Positions 25,191-34,634 are shown, counted from the stretch's first letter. The stretch is 64,000 nt of DNA from DASRIA01 sp963816975 (GCA_963816975.1 CAWFMD010000006.1:558001-622000); one strand, 5' to 3'. Notes: a model not told the origin generated them from the letters alone. Numbers and translations are program-made.

Positions 25191-27719
25191 CTAAGCCGCT
25201 TCGGAGTCGCCGACCTCGAGCTCGTCGAGGTCGTCCGGCGGCAGGTCCTCGGCGATCTCGGCCTTGCCGTTGGCCGCCCGCGCCGCCGCGCGGCGCGCGG
25301 CCTCGCCGCGATTGTCACGCTGCTTCTTGCCGCGGCGCTTGCCCTTCGGGAAGTTACGCACCAGGTCACGCGCGAGCGCAGATGGCTTGCGCGCCATGCG
25401 GTTGCGCGCGCCGCGCAGCACCTCCTCGGCCTCCGGCGTGTGCGCCACCGCAGACGCCAGCAGCCCCGCCGCCAGCCGCCGGTCGTGCTTGCGGGCCGCG
25501 TGCACCAACCTGCGCGCGTTGCGCCCGTGCGCCGGGCCGGACGAGTTGACCAGCAGCCCGAGCAGGCGCTTGGTCTCGGGCCAGCGCTGTACCGCGTACT
25601 CCTCGTGCACCTCGCGCGAGTACTCGGCGAGCCGCCAGAGCCAGGCCTGCGCCTGATCGCGGCGGCCGATCCGGCGCTCGGCCAGCGCCTGGAGCAGGAC
25701 CCGTGCGCCCTCGCGGCGCTCCTCGCGCGACCACGTGCCGACGATGTCGACGGCGTGGTCGAAGCCCTCGGCGTCGCGGCGCACCGCGATCTCGGCGAGG
25801 GCGCGCTGGCGCAGCTGGGCGTTGCGGTTGCGCTGGATGCAGCTCAGCAGGAAGCGGCGGCGGAGCTCTCCCCCGGCGTCGTGATGGATCGTCGTCTTCG
25901 CGCGGCGCCAGCCGTTGGCCGCCACCCGCGCGCCGGCGAGCGCCGCCCAGGCGTGCTGCTCGTCCGGGTACAGGTACTCCACCGCGATCCGCCACAGCTC
26001 GCGCTCGAACACACGCAGCCGGCGCTCGGGGTCGCTCGTGACCGGCACGATGCGCCGCTCCACCCGCAGGCGGCGACCGCGGCCGCGGCGCACCGGTCCG
26101 ACGACGATCGCGCCACCGCGGTAGACGTCGCGATCGAGCAGCTTGTGCAGGGTCACGATCGGCTCGTCGTGGGTGGTGGCCGGGTGCACGAAGTCCACGA
26201 CGATGCCCGCCTCCTTGCCCGGATGGCGGCGGGTGACGCGGCCGACGCGCTGCTGGTACACACGCTTCGAAGCGGTCGGCGCCAGGTGCATGCACACCGT
26301 CGCACGCGGTGAGTTCCATCCCTCCGCGAGCAGCATGGCGTTCACCAGCACGTCGATCTCGCCGCGCTCGAACGCGGCCAGGATGCGGGCCAGCTCGCGC
26401 TTCGGCGTCTCGCCGGAGACGGCTTCGGCCTTCATCCCCGCGTCCTTGAACGACTTCGCAACGTTGTGGGCGTGCTTCACGCCGGCGCTGTAAACGATGC
26501 CGGGCAGGTGCTTGAAGCGCACGCGATAGAGGTCGGCGACGGCCGCGTTGAACGGGCCCTGGTCCAGCAGCGCGGCCAGCTCCTCCTGGTCGAAGTCCTG
26601 GTCGACCTCGCCCTTTCGGAGCGGGACATTGGCCAGCGTGCGCACGTCGCCGGCCGGCGGGATGCGCACGCAGCGCAGCGGCGCGATCACGCCGCGGCGG
26701 GCGGCCTGCGCGAGGTCGAAGCGACTCGTCTGCGTGGGGAAGAGGTCGGTGACGTGCCGCGCGATCAGCGCGCCGGTCGCCGTCATGCCAATGAAGACCG
26801 GACCCAGCCAGTTGCGGATCGAGGCGCTGGTCTTCTCGCCCAGGGCGGTATGGGCCTCGTCGCAGATCACGATCGTGTAGGAGTCGGACACGTTGCCGGC
26901 GTTGCGCACGAACCACTGATAGGTCTCGACCGTGACCGGGCCATCCGCGCGGTCCTGGTTGCGCAGCAGCGGCGGGGAGATGCGGTTCGAGTAGCCGCGG
27001 TCGCGCAGCTCGCCGAGGAACTGCTCGACGAGGTTGCGCCGGTGGGTGAGGATCAGCGTGCCGCCGGTGCTCGAGCCCTCGACGAAGCCCAGCGCGGCGA
27101 CGGTCTTGCCGGCGCCGGTGGCGTGCTCGAACCAGAAGCGGCGAGCCGCGCCCGGGTCCTCCTCCTGCTCCGGAAGCTGCTCTTCCTCGTCGAAGCGGTC
27201 GCTGCCGTTTGGCGAGACGTCGGCGCCGTCCCAGTCCGTGGGCTCGCCCTCCTCGTCCTCGTCGGCGTCCTCGTCCTCATCCTCCTCGTCGGCGTCCTCG
27301 TCCTCATCCTCGTCGTCGGGCTCCTCTTCGTCGATCTCCGCGAGATCCGTGACCACCGCGGCGCCGTTGCCGTTCTGGCGCTCGGCCTCGGCGATCAGCG
27401 CGGTGAGCGTCCCGGACAGGGCATCCACCTGGTGCGCCGACAGCACCGTGCCGTCGACCAGCTTGGGGTCCTCGTCCACCAGCAGGCGCTCCAGGCCGAG
27501 CAGGAGTGCGTACTGCTGACGCCAGTCGACGCTCGGCTGCTCACGGCCGGCCGCGATCTCGGCGAGGGCCGCATCGAGCGCGCGGCGGCGCGCGGTCCCG
27601 CGGCGCAGGGCGTCCGGATCGGGCGCGAACGGCTCACGTGTGAACTTCTCCACACGTTCGAGTTCCTCGCGCGATGGAATAGGCGCGACCTTCTCGGCCA
27701 CTTCAGTGGTGTCAGCCAT
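25191..27719 (-). CDS. DEAH-box superfamily 2 helicase with acidic low-complexity linker
   Basis: 842 residues. An N-terminal helical region (1-125) is followed by a very acidic segment (about 127-185; Asp/Glu runs encoded by 27-bp repeats), then an SF2 helicase core: motif I EHATGAGKTVAAL, motif II VICDEAHTALG, motif III FIGMTATG, motif IV region GIVYSAGVKHAHNVA, motif V VLVNAMLLAEGWNSPRA and motif VI QQRVGRVTRRHPGK. The C-terminal 330 residues are Arg-rich and helical, with no domain I recognise. It looks like a restriction-type or ComFA-like helicase of a lineage-specific family; partner and role unknown. ATG at 27719 is the start, since the frame merely stays open to 28130. Confidence 0.82.
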   Translation of the reverse strand: MADTTEVAEKVAPIPSREELERVEKFTREPFAPDPDALRRGTARRRALDAALAEIAAGREQPSVDWRQQYALLLGLERLLVDEDPKLVDGTVLSAHQVDALSGTLTALIAEAERQNGNGAAVVTDLAEIDEEEPDDEDEDEDADEEDEDEDADEDEEGEPTDWDGADVSPNGSDRFDEEEQLPEQEEDPGAARRFWFEHATGAGKTVAALGFVEGSSTGGTLILTHRRNLVEQFLGELRDRGYSNRISPPLLRNQDRADGPVTVETYQWFVRNAGNVSDSYTIVICDEAHTALGEKTSASIRNWLGPVFIGMTATGALIARHVTDLFPTQTSRFDLAQAARRGVIAPLRCVRIPPAGDVRTLANVPLRKGEVDQDFDQEELAALLDQGPFNAAVADLYRVRFKHLPGIVYSAGVKHAHNVAKSFKDAGMKAEAVSGETPKRELARILAAFERGEIDVLVNAMLLAEGWNSPRATVCMHLAPTASKRVYQQRVGRVTRRHPGKEAGIVVDFVHPATTHDEPIVTLHKLLDRDVYRGGAIVVGPVRRGRGRRLRVERRIVPVTSDPERRLRVFERELWRIAVEYLYPDEQHAWAALAGARVAANGWRRAKTTIHHDAGGELRRRFLLSCIQRNRNAQLRQRALAEIAVRRDAEGFDHAVDIVGTWSREERREGARVLLQALAERRIGRRDQAQAWLWRLAEYSREVHEEYAVQRWPETKRLLGLLVNSSGPAHGRNARRLVHAARKHDRRLAAGLLASAVAHTPEAEEVLRGARNRMARKPSALARDLVRNFPKGKRRGKKQRDNRGEAARRAAARAANGKAEIAEDLPPDDLDELEVGDSEAA
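27258..27314. repeat. 27-bp tandem repeat coding for the helicase's acidic linker
   Basis: Two nearly identical copies starting at 27261 and 27288 (each GTCGGCGTCCTCGTCCTCAT plus flanks on the plus strand), within a longer GAC/GAG-codon run. The repeat multiplies the Asp-Glu-Asp-Ala-Asp-Glu pattern. Likely length-variable by slippage. Confidence 0.7.
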
Positions 27720-28014
27720 ATCGAGGCTCGTTGGGTTACTGGAGGCCGCCACACGATCGACGGCGGCTGCAACGCTCGTCCCTGTTGCCGTCGCCGAGTA
27801 CTGATCCCGACGGCAGTCTCCATGGCCTGGAAGTGGACCGACCTCGATCCCTGGGTCCCCCCACCCGCAGGCACGGTACAGATGTATTAAAGCAGCGCGG
27901 GCCCCCGATGTCTGCTCGCCCTGGCGCTTGGCCACGATTGGTGCGCTATTTTCGGCTCCCGTGGCGGGCTGGGCGAATCCGTGCAGCACGCCCTCGGGCC
28001 GCTTTCCCTCGATC
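27720..28014. other. divergent intergenic region between helicase and TlpA-like gene
   Basis: About 295 bases with no convincing gene. A 22-codon plus-strand reading frame (27823-27889, Trp-containing) lacks a ribosome binding site. AT-richer patches (around 27885-27895 and 27945-27955) may hold the two divergent promoters, but no clear -35/-10 pair was found. Confidence 0.4.
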
Positions 28015-28605
28015 GTGAAGACACGACTCACAGCGCCAATCGCCTGCGCGTTCGCGCTCGCGGCGCTGGCGGGCGGATGTGGCTCGGACGATCCGCGCAG
28101 CGCGGCCACGCAGGCCGACTTCCGGCGCACACTGGCGGGCGCGCCCGCGCCGCTCGCACGGTTGTATGGGCGGCCCGCCGCGCTCGTCGGCGGCGGACCG
28201 GCCGCATTCCGCAGTCAGCTTGCGGACCTGCGCGGTCATCCCGTGGTGGTCAACAAATGGGCCTCGTGGTGCGGACCGTGCCGGCACGAGTTCCCCTTCT
28301 TCCAGCAGCAGGTCATGAAGCGCGGCAAGCAGGTGGCCTTCCTGGCCGTGAACTCGGAGGACGCGCGCGAGCCCGCGCAGAAGTTCCTCGCCGAGATCCC
28401 GGTCCCCTACCCGAGCTTCCTCGATCCCGACAGCAAGATCGCCAAGCTGCTCGGCCTGGAGCGGAACTTCCCGATCACCACGTTCTACGACCGCCGGGGC
28501 GAGCGGATCTACACCAAGCCCGGCGGCTACGCGTCGGAGGCCGCGCTGGCCGACGACGTGCGCGAGTACGCGATCGCGGCGGCCCGGAAGGGCGCCGCGG
28601 AATAA
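28015..28605 (+). CDS. TlpA/ResA-like thioredoxin-fold lipoprotein
   Basis: 196 residues. Signal peptide with lipobox ALAGGC (Cys about 22) predicts a membrane-anchored lipoprotein outside the cell. The thioredoxin fold carries WASWCGPCRHEFPFF, the CGPC redox site, and the cis-Pro loop NFPITTFYDRRG. TlpA/ResA/CcmG proteins reduce apocytochrome c or other exported thiols, which fits the ccm genes 9 kb upstream. GTG at 28015 gives the proper signal sequence; the frame is open from 27928. It is followed 10 bases later by nfeD. Confidence 0.88.
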   Translation: MKTRLTAPIACAFALAALAGGCGSDDPRSAATQADFRRTLAGAPAPLARLYGRPAALVGGGPAAFRSQLADLRGHPVVVNKWASWCGPCRHEFPFFQQQVMKRGKQVAFLAVNSEDAREPAQKFLAEIPVPYPSFLDPDSKIAKLLGLERNFPITTFYDRRGERIYTKPGGYASEAALADDVREYAIAAARKGAAE

Positions 28606-28615
28606 TCCATACGTC

Positions 28616-29917
28616 ATGTACACAAGGGTGATCGCGATCGCCGCGGCAGCTTTCGCGCTGCTGGCGGGGCTCGCGTCAGGTCAGGAGCAGGGCAGTGGAG
28701 CCACGGGTGGCCCGCTGGTCCAGTCGATCGCGCTCGACCTGACGATCAACCCCGCGTCCGCGGCGTGGGTCGACGAGGCCCTGAAGGACGCGGAAAAGGC
28801 CGGCGCCGAGGTCGTCATCTTCCGGCTCGACACCCCGGGCGGGCTGGTCGACTCGACCCGCGAGATCGTGAAGGACATCCTCGCGGCCCCGATGCCGGTC
28901 GTGGTCTACGTCTCGCCCAACGGCGCGCGGGCCGCGTCCGCCGGCCTGTTCATCACGCAGGCCGCGGACGTCGCCGCGATGGCGCCCGCGACGAACATCG
29001 GCTCCGCGACGCCGATCCAGCTGGGCGGCGGCGAGCAGGACGAGGTGCTGGGCCGCAAGGTGCGCAACGACGCCGCGGCCTATGTGCGCGCGCTCGCCGA
29101 GGGCCACGCCCGCAACGGCGACCTCGCGGTGCGCATGGTGCGCGAGGCGGTCAACGTGACGGCGACCGAGGCCGCGCGGCGCGGGCTGGTGGACGTCGTG
29201 GCGCCGGATCAGCAGACGCTGCTGCGCGAGCTGGACGGCTTCCGGGTGAAGGGCCCGAAGGCGCAGCGCCTCGACACGACCGGCGCGCGGGTCGAGCTCC
29301 GCGACGTGCCCTTCAAGTTCCGGGCGCTGGAGCTGCTCGTGAACCCGACGACTGTGTTCCTGCTGCTCACGCTCGGCGCGATCCTGATCGGGATCGAGCT
29401 GTTCAACCCGGGAATGATCCTGCCCGGCTCGCTCGGTGCCGTGTCGATGGTGATCGCGCTGTTCGGGCTCGCGCAGCTCCCGATCAACGTAGCCGGGCTG
29501 TTGCTGATCGCGCTGGCGTTCGGGCTGTTCGTGGCCGAGGCGTTCATCGTCAGCCACGGGGCGCTGGCCGCCGGGGGAGTGGTGTCGCTCGCGTTCGGCG
29601 GGCTGCTGCTGTTCGACACCGACAGCGACGCGTACGACGTCTCGGTCCCGATCGTGATCTTCACGGCCGCGCTGCTGGGGACCTTCTTCGTGTGGATCGC
29701 GAGCAAGGCGGTCCAGACGCGCCATCGCAGGGTCCACACCGGGGCGGAAGAGCTGATCGGCGCGCGCGGCGAGATGCGCTCCCCCGACCACGTGTTCGTG
29801 CAGGGAGCCCTGTGGCGGGTGCGCAGCGAAGCGCCGCTCGAGCCCGGGCAGATGGTCGTCGTGCAGGGGGTCGAAGGGCTCACCCTGACGGTGATTCCCG
29901 AATCCGCGCTAGATTAG
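28616..29917 (+). CDS. nfeD: NfeD-family membrane serine protease (ClpP class)
   Basis: 433 residues: signal peptide (1-22), a ClpP/SppA-like protease domain (about 30-225), four to five membrane helices (about 240-370) and a C-terminal OB-fold NfeD domain (about 375-433, EELIGARGEM to VVQGVEGLTLTV). The dyad of the archaeal stomatin-operon protease is recognisable: Ser108 in RAASAGLF and Lys148 in GRKVRNDAAAY, 40 residues apart as in that family. It is expected to cleave its partner, the slipin encoded three bases downstream, or other membrane proteins. Start ATG 10 bases after the TlpA-like gene. Confidence 0.92.
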   Translation: MYTRVIAIAAAAFALLAGLASGQEQGSGATGGPLVQSIALDLTINPASAAWVDEALKDAEKAGAEVVIFRLDTPGGLVDSTREIVKDILAAPMPVVVYVSPNGARAASAGLFITQAADVAAMAPATNIGSATPIQLGGGEQDEVLGRKVRNDAAAYVRALAEGHARNGDLAVRMVREAVNVTATEAARRGLVDVVAPDQQTLLRELDGFRVKGPKAQRLDTTGARVELRDVPFKFRALELLVNPTTVFLLLTLGAILIGIELFNPGMILPGSLGAVSMVIALFGLAQLPINVAGLLLIALAFGLFVAEAFIVSHGALAAGGVVSLAFGGLLLFDTDSDAYDVSVPIVIFTAALLGTFFVWIASKAVQTRHRRVHTGAEELIGARGEMRSPDHVFVQGALWRVRSEAPLEPGQMVVVQGVEGLTLTVIPESALD

Positions 29918-29920
29918 GCG

Positions 29921-30715
29921 ATGCCCGTGGCCGTGATCCTCACCATCGTCGGCATCCTCGTCTTCTTCTTGGTGATCGTGCTGGCGAGCGCGATCCGGGT
30001 GCTGAGGGAGTACGAGCGCGGCGTGGTGTTCCGGCTCGGGCGGCTGATCGACCAGAAAGGCCCGGGCCTGATCCTGCTGATACCGATCATCGACAGGATG
30101 GTGCGGGTCGACCTGCGCACGGTGACGCTCAACATCCCGCCGCAGGAAGTCATCACGATGGACAACGTGCCCGCTTCGGTGAATGCGGTCTGTTACTTCC
30201 ATGTCGTCAACGCAAGCGATTCCATCGTGCAGGTCGAGAACTACTTGATGGCGACGTCCCAGATCGCGCAGACCACGCTCCGCGCGGTGCTCGGCCGCGC
30301 GGAGCTGGACACGCTGCTCTCCGAGCGCGACCGGCTCAACGACGAGCTGCAGCGCATCATCGACGACCAGACCGAGCCGTGGGGGATCAAGGTCACGACG
30401 GTCGAGATCAAAGACGTCGAGATCCCGCAGACGATGCAGCGCGCGATGGCGCGCCAGGCGGAGGCCGAACGCGAGCGGCGCGCGAAGATCATCGCCGCCG
30501 AGGGTGAGTTCCAGGCCGCGGACAAGCTGTCCCAGGCGGCGGAGACGATCGGCAGGCATCCCGTTGCGATCCAGCTGCGGTTCCTCCAGACGCTGATCGA
30601 GGTAGGGGCCGAGAACAACTCGACCACCATCTTTCCCGTCCCGATCGAGCTGTTCAAGCCGTTCCTGGAGGCCACCGCCCGCGCCCCGGACGACTCCGCA
30701 GGCCCACCAGCCTGA
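29921..30715 (+). CDS. slipin (SPFH/stomatin-family membrane protein)
   Basis: 264 residues. One N-terminal membrane helix (about 5-25), then VLREYERGVVFRLGR, GPGLILLIPIIDRMVRVDLRT, the long SPFH domain and a coiled-coil region RAMARQAEAERERRAKIIAAEGEFQ, split here by A and Q residues typical of slipins. Pairing with nfeD is the conserved slipin-NfeD gene pair (group a slipins), thought to scaffold membrane microdomains. Three bases separate it from nfeD and galT follows with no gap. Confidence 0.93.
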   Translation: MPVAVILTIVGILVFFLVIVLASAIRVLREYERGVVFRLGRLIDQKGPGLILLIPIIDRMVRVDLRTVTLNIPPQEVITMDNVPASVNAVCYFHVVNASDSIVQVENYLMATSQIAQTTLRAVLGRAELDTLLSERDRLNDELQRIIDDQTEPWGIKVTTVEIKDVEIPQTMQRAMARQAEAERERRAKIIAAEGEFQAADKLSQAAETIGRHPVAIQLRFLQTLIEVGAENNSTTIFPVPIELFKPFLEATARAPDDSAGPPA

Positions 30716-31723
30716 GTGGCAGCGCCCGAGCTTCGCATCGACCCCCTCACGGGCCTGCGCGTCGTGCTCGCACCGGCGCGCGCGGATCGCCCGTTCAGCT
30801 TCGAGTCGTCCGAGACCCACGACGCGGCGCGTGCCGAGTGCCCTCTCTGCGAGGGCCACGAGAGCTGGACCCCGCCCGAGACATATGCGCTGCGACCGGG
30901 CGGAGGGCCGCCTGACTCGCCCGGGTGGTTGGTGCGGGCCGTGCCGAACAAGTACCCGCTGCTGGAAGGGGGCACCGCGACACGCGGTACGGCTCTCGGT
31001 GCGGACCAGCGCGGAGACCCAGATCTGTTCGTGGCGCTCCCGGCGAGCGGCCACCACGAGGTGATCGTGCACGCGCCGCACCACGTCGCGTCGATGTCGG
31101 CGCTCGACGGAGCGCAGTTTCGCCGCGCCGTGGAAGGCTGGCGCGAGCGCGTAGCCGCACACCCGCAGGCGCCCTACGTGCATCTGATGGTCAACGAGGG
31201 ACATGCCGCGGGTGCCTCGCTGGAGCACTCGCACGCGCAGCTTTACGCGCTCGACAGCGTGCCCGCCGTGATCGCCCGCGAGCGCGAGCACTTCACGGCC
31301 CACAACACCCGCACGATGGGCGGGTGCCTGCTGTGCGATCTGCTCACCGAGGAGGTGCGCCGCCGCGAGCGGGTGGTCGCGATCGACGACCATGCCGTGC
31401 TGCTCGCGCCGTTCGCGTCGCGCGGGCCGTACGAGCTTCAGCTGGTCCCACGCCGGCACCAGCAGAGCTTCGCCGAGGCCGAGCCGGCCGCGCTCGACCT
31501 GCTGCGCGAGGGGCTGCTGCGACTGAGCGTCAAGCTGGGCGCGCCCCCACCGCTCAACCTCTGGATCCGCACGGCGCCGCGCGGATCCGAGCACTTCCAC
31601 TGGCACGTCGACGTGGTGCCGCGGCTGACGCGGCTGGCGGGATTCGAGCTGGGCACCGGCCAGTACGTCAACATCGTGCCGCCCGAGCGCGCGACTGCCG
31701 AGCTCGCCGCCGCGTCTTTGTAG
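30716..31723 (+). CDS. galT: galactose-1-phosphate uridylyltransferase-like protein
   Basis: 335 residues. Zinc-type Cys pair CPLC (about 42-45), VRAVPNKYPLL, the nucleotidyl-transfer site HSHAQ (His171-Ser-His173; the second His is the expected nucleophile) and a late HFHWHVD metal/phosphate block. GalT swaps UMP between UDP-glucose and galactose-1-phosphate (Leloir pathway); some relatives are ADP-glucose:phosphate adenylyltransferases, and H-S-H-A-Q instead of HPHxQ means the exact substrate is open. GTG start directly follows the slipin stop (TGAGTG). The stop is six bases from the converging HD-GYP gene. Confidence 0.85.
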   Translation: MAAPELRIDPLTGLRVVLAPARADRPFSFESSETHDAARAECPLCEGHESWTPPETYALRPGGGPPDSPGWLVRAVPNKYPLLEGGTATRGTALGADQRGDPDLFVALPASGHHEVIVHAPHHVASMSALDGAQFRRAVEGWRERVAAHPQAPYVHLMVNEGHAAGASLEHSHAQLYALDSVPAVIAREREHFTAHNTRTMGGCLLCDLLTEEVRRRERVVAIDDHAVLLAPFASRGPYELQLVPRRHQQSFAEAEPAALDLLREGLLRLSVKLGAPPPLNLWIRTAPRGSEHFHWHVDVVPRLTRLAGFELGTGQYVNIVPPERATAELAAASL

Positions 31724-31729
31724 TACTCC

Positions 31730-33202
31730 CTAGGTCTTGGCGGCGGCCACGGCCGCGTCGCGCTCAGCCTGCTCCGCCGACTCCTCGGAGGGCGTGCCGT
31801 CCATCTCGGGGAGCTCGCCGACCGGCAACGAGTACGCCTCGACCCGCTTGTCGAGGCCCAGCTCCTGGTCGAAGTCGGCATCCTCCCCGTGGCGGAAGCG
31901 GACGTCCTTGCCGGCGAGGATGCGCACGAAGATCTCGACGTAGTCGCCGTCGAGCTGGGTGCCCGAAACGCGGCGCAGCTCCTGGATCGCCTCGAAGGAG
32001 GAGATCGGCTTCCGGTACGAGTCGCGCGCAGTCATCACGTCGTAGGTGTCGGCCACGGAGATCATGCGCGACAGGGCCGGGATGTCGGGGCCGCGCAGGC
32101 CGCGCGGGTAGCCCTTGCCGTCGATGCGCTCGTGGTGGGCGAGGATGATGTCGCTGACCGGGCCGTAACCCTCCATCTGGGCGACCACCCGGGCCCCCTG
32201 GTAGGGGTGCATCTTGACGATCTTCCAGTCTTCCTCGGTGAGCTTCGTGTCGCCCTTCAGGATCTGGTCCGGGAAGATGAACTTCCCGATGTCGTGCAGC
32301 AGGCCGGCGGTGTGCACGAGGTCCTGGTCGTCCTGCGAGAAGCCGGCCGCTCCTGCGATCTCGCGCGCATAGCGCGCGACGGCCGCCGAGTGGCGGGCGG
32401 TCATGCGGTCTCGCAGGTCGAGGGTGCGCAGCAGCGCGGAGAGCACGCCCACCTGGAGGGTGGCGAGCTGCTTCGTGCGGTCGGTCAGTTGCTGGCCGCG
32501 CTTTTCGAGCTCCCCGGCCCGCTGCTCCGACAGCAGCAACTGGCCGAGCAGGCGCTGGAAGGTGAACAGGACCGCGCCGAACAGCGCGATCGACGCGATG
32601 CCCACGTGGATGTAGAGGTAGGTGACTCCCACCGCGAGCAGCGCCGCGAACACCTCGGAGGACATCACCGGCAGCACGAGCTTGCGCACCAGCTCCCTCA
32701 GCCCCGTGCCTTCCTCGTACCTGATCTGTGCCGCGATGATCAAGAAGTTGAGCGCCAGCGCCAACACGAAGACGACGAAAGTGAGGAGATAGAACTCCCC
32801 GTCGCGCTCGCCCAAGTTCGCCCAGTTCGAGCCCGCGGTGAAGACCAGGCCTCCCAGCAGCGGGAACCATGCGTAGGCGACCAGGTTGTTGAGCAGCGCG
32901 AGCCGCGAGTCGCGCCACCGCAGCCAGCCGACCACGATCGTGGCGACGCCGATCAGGGATGCGGGCGCGCCGCCGAGGAACACCATCGCGAGCACCAGCG
33001 AAAGGAAGCTGCCCGAGATCTTGGCGTCGGTCGTCGCCGCCGCGGTGAGATCGCTGACGATCGAGAAGACCAGCAGCGAAGCGAACAGGGCGATGTCCCA
33101 GTCCGCCTGGGCGCTGGTCAGGACCGCAACGACACCGGCGGCGAGCAGTGCCGCCAGTTCGATGGCGATGAAGATGCGGGATGGCCGTCGGCGTCCGTGC
33201 AG
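31730..33202 (-). CDS. membrane HD-GYP domain phosphodiesterase, apparently started at CTG
   Basis: About 490 residues from CTG at 33202. N-terminal half: seven or eight membrane helices of a MASE-like sensor. C-terminal half: an HD-GYP domain with AGLLHDIGKF (HD) and HHERIDGKGYPRGL (GYP loop intact), which in characterised members hydrolyses cyclic di-GMP. The first conventional start (GTG 32995) would remove the first two helices; CTG at 33202 lies five bases after GGAGGT (33208-33213 on the plus strand) and restores a sensible N-terminus HGRRRPSRIFIAIELAALLA. No diguanylate cyclase is in the window. A long acidic tail follows the catalytic domain. Confidence 0.85.
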   Translation of the reverse strand: MHGRRRPSRIFIAIELAALLAAGVVAVLTSAQADWDIALFASLLVFSIVSDLTAAATTDAKISGSFLSLVLAMVFLGGAPASLIGVATIVVGWLRWRDSRLALLNNLVAYAWFPLLGGLVFTAGSNWANLGERDGEFYLLTFVVFVLALALNFLIIAAQIRYEEGTGLRELVRKLVLPVMSSEVFAALLAVGVTYLYIHVGIASIALFGAVLFTFQRLLGQLLLSEQRAGELEKRGQQLTDRTKQLATLQVGVLSALLRTLDLRDRMTARHSAAVARYAREIAGAAGFSQDDQDLVHTAGLLHDIGKFIFPDQILKGDTKLTEEDWKIVKMHPYQGARVVAQMEGYGPVSDIILAHHERIDGKGYPRGLRGPDIPALSRMISVADTYDVMTARDSYRKPISSFEAIQELRRVSGTQLDGDYVEIFVRILAGKDVRFRHGEDADFDQELGLDKRVEAYSLPVGELPEMDGTPSEESAEQAERDAAVAAAKT

Positions 33203-33352
33203 GATGGACCTCCAGTTTGACCTGCCTGACAGCTATCGGCGCGCTCCCAAGGCGGCTTGAGCCGGAATACCGGGTGCAGACATCTGCGGGAGCGGTTAGC
33301 GTCCACTCGGATTCGACGCGCCATCCCTGGACCGGGAGTCCGCAACGTCGCG

Positions 33353-34609
33353 ATGAGGAAGTCGCTCCGCCCACTACGCCTGCCCGGCTTCCGGCAGCTG
33401 GCGTCCGCCTATACGGTCAACGAGCTCGGCAATTGGGTCGGCGAGATTGCGCTGGCCGTGCTCGTCTACGACGAGACCGGCAGCCCCCTGGCGACGGCGG
33501 GACTGTTCCTTGGCATGGTGTTCGCCCCCTCGTTGATCGGCCAGGGGGTGATCGCGCGGCTCGAGGTGATCGGCACCCGCCGCGTGCTGCCGGCCCTGTA
33601 CCTGGGCGAGGCAGTCGTCTTCATCGCCCTCGCGGTGACGGCCGACTCGTTCTCGCTGGCACTGGTGATCGCGCTGGCGGTGGTGGACGGGACGATCGCG
33701 ATCGCGGCGCGCACGTTCACGCGAGCATCCGCCGCCGCCGTGCTGGCTCCCTCCGGGCTGCTGCGCGAGGGCAACGCGATCATCAACGTGGGCTTCACGA
33801 TCGCCGGCGCCGCGGGACCAGCGATCGCGGGTGTCGTGGTGGCCCTCCTCGGGGTCGAGACCGCGCTGCTGGTGGACGCCGCGTCGTTCGTGATCGTCGC
33901 CGCGATGCTGGCCGCCACCCGGTCGCTGCCCCAGGTGCGCGGCGAGGCCGAGCCGTGGGTCAGCCGCCTGCGCGAGGGCCTCGCCTACGTGCGCGGCCGC
34001 GCGGTGCTGCTGCGGCTGCTGTCCATGCAGGCGCTGGCGTTCGTGTTCTTCACGCTCGTGCTCCCGATCGAGATCGTGTATGCGAAGGAGACGCTCGACG
34101 CAGGTAACTCCGGATATGGCGCGCTGCTGTCCTCCTGGGGAGTGGGCATGGTGGTGGGCAGCCTCGTGTTCGTGGCTTTCGCCCGGCGCATCTCGATCCA
34201 GGCGCAGCTGGCCGTCAGCACGGCGATGATCGGCAGCGCATATCTCGGTATGGCAGCCGCCGAGACCCTGACCATGGCGTGCGCCGCCGCCGTCATCGGT
34301 GGTATCGGAAACGGCGTTCAATGGGTCGCGCTGATGAGTGCGGTGCAGGAACTTACGGCCAGCCGCTACCAGGCGCGCGTGGTGGGGCTGCTCGAGTCGC
34401 TCGGGCGGGTGATGCCCGGCGTCGGGTTCCTGCTCGGTGGCGTGATCGCGCAGCTATTGAACCCGCGCGCAAGCTTCGTCGCGGCCGGGATCGGGGCGTT
34501 GACCGTGCTGGGGGTGGCGATACCGCTGCTGCGCCGCGCGGACTGGCGACCCGAGCCTGAGCCGACCACTCCGACCGGTGCGGTCGCCGACGCGCCGACG
34601 CCTTCGTGA
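33353..34609 (+). CDS. MFS transporter
   Basis: 418 residues, about twelve hydrophobic segments, beginning MRKSLRPLRLPGFRQLASAY, a pattern common to MFS_3/enterobactin-exporter-like permeases. The loop 2-3 region (GVIARLEVIGTRRVL) replaces the classical GxLaDrxGrr motif in degraded form; the central loop lies about residue 200. Likely drug or metabolite efflux. The start ATG at 33353 is chosen over an upstream ATG at 33257. It is divergent from the HD-GYP gene and converges with a TetR regulator gene, which may control it. Confidence 0.83.
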   Translation: MRKSLRPLRLPGFRQLASAYTVNELGNWVGEIALAVLVYDETGSPLATAGLFLGMVFAPSLIGQGVIARLEVIGTRRVLPALYLGEAVVFIALAVTADSFSLALVIALAVVDGTIAIAARTFTRASAAAVLAPSGLLREGNAIINVGFTIAGAAGPAIAGVVVALLGVETALLVDAASFVIVAAMLAATRSLPQVRGEAEPWVSRLREGLAYVRGRAVLLRLLSMQALAFVFFTLVLPIEIVYAKETLDAGNSGYGALLSSWGVGMVVGSLVFVAFARRISIQAQLAVSTAMIGSAYLGMAAAETLTMACAAAVIGGIGNGVQWVALMSAVQELTASRYQARVVGLLESLGRVMPGVGFLLGGVIAQLLNPRASFVAAGIGALTVLGVAIPLLRRADWRPEPEPTTPTGAVADAPTPS

Positions 34610-34634
34610 GCTCGCGCCGCGCCGCGCGCGGTGT

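Noticed and set aside
27823..27889. 22-aa Trp-containing plus-strand peptide before the TlpA-like gene, considered as a leader peptide
   Set aside because: No ribosome binding site, no attenuator hairpins or adjacent tryptophan genes; likely chance.
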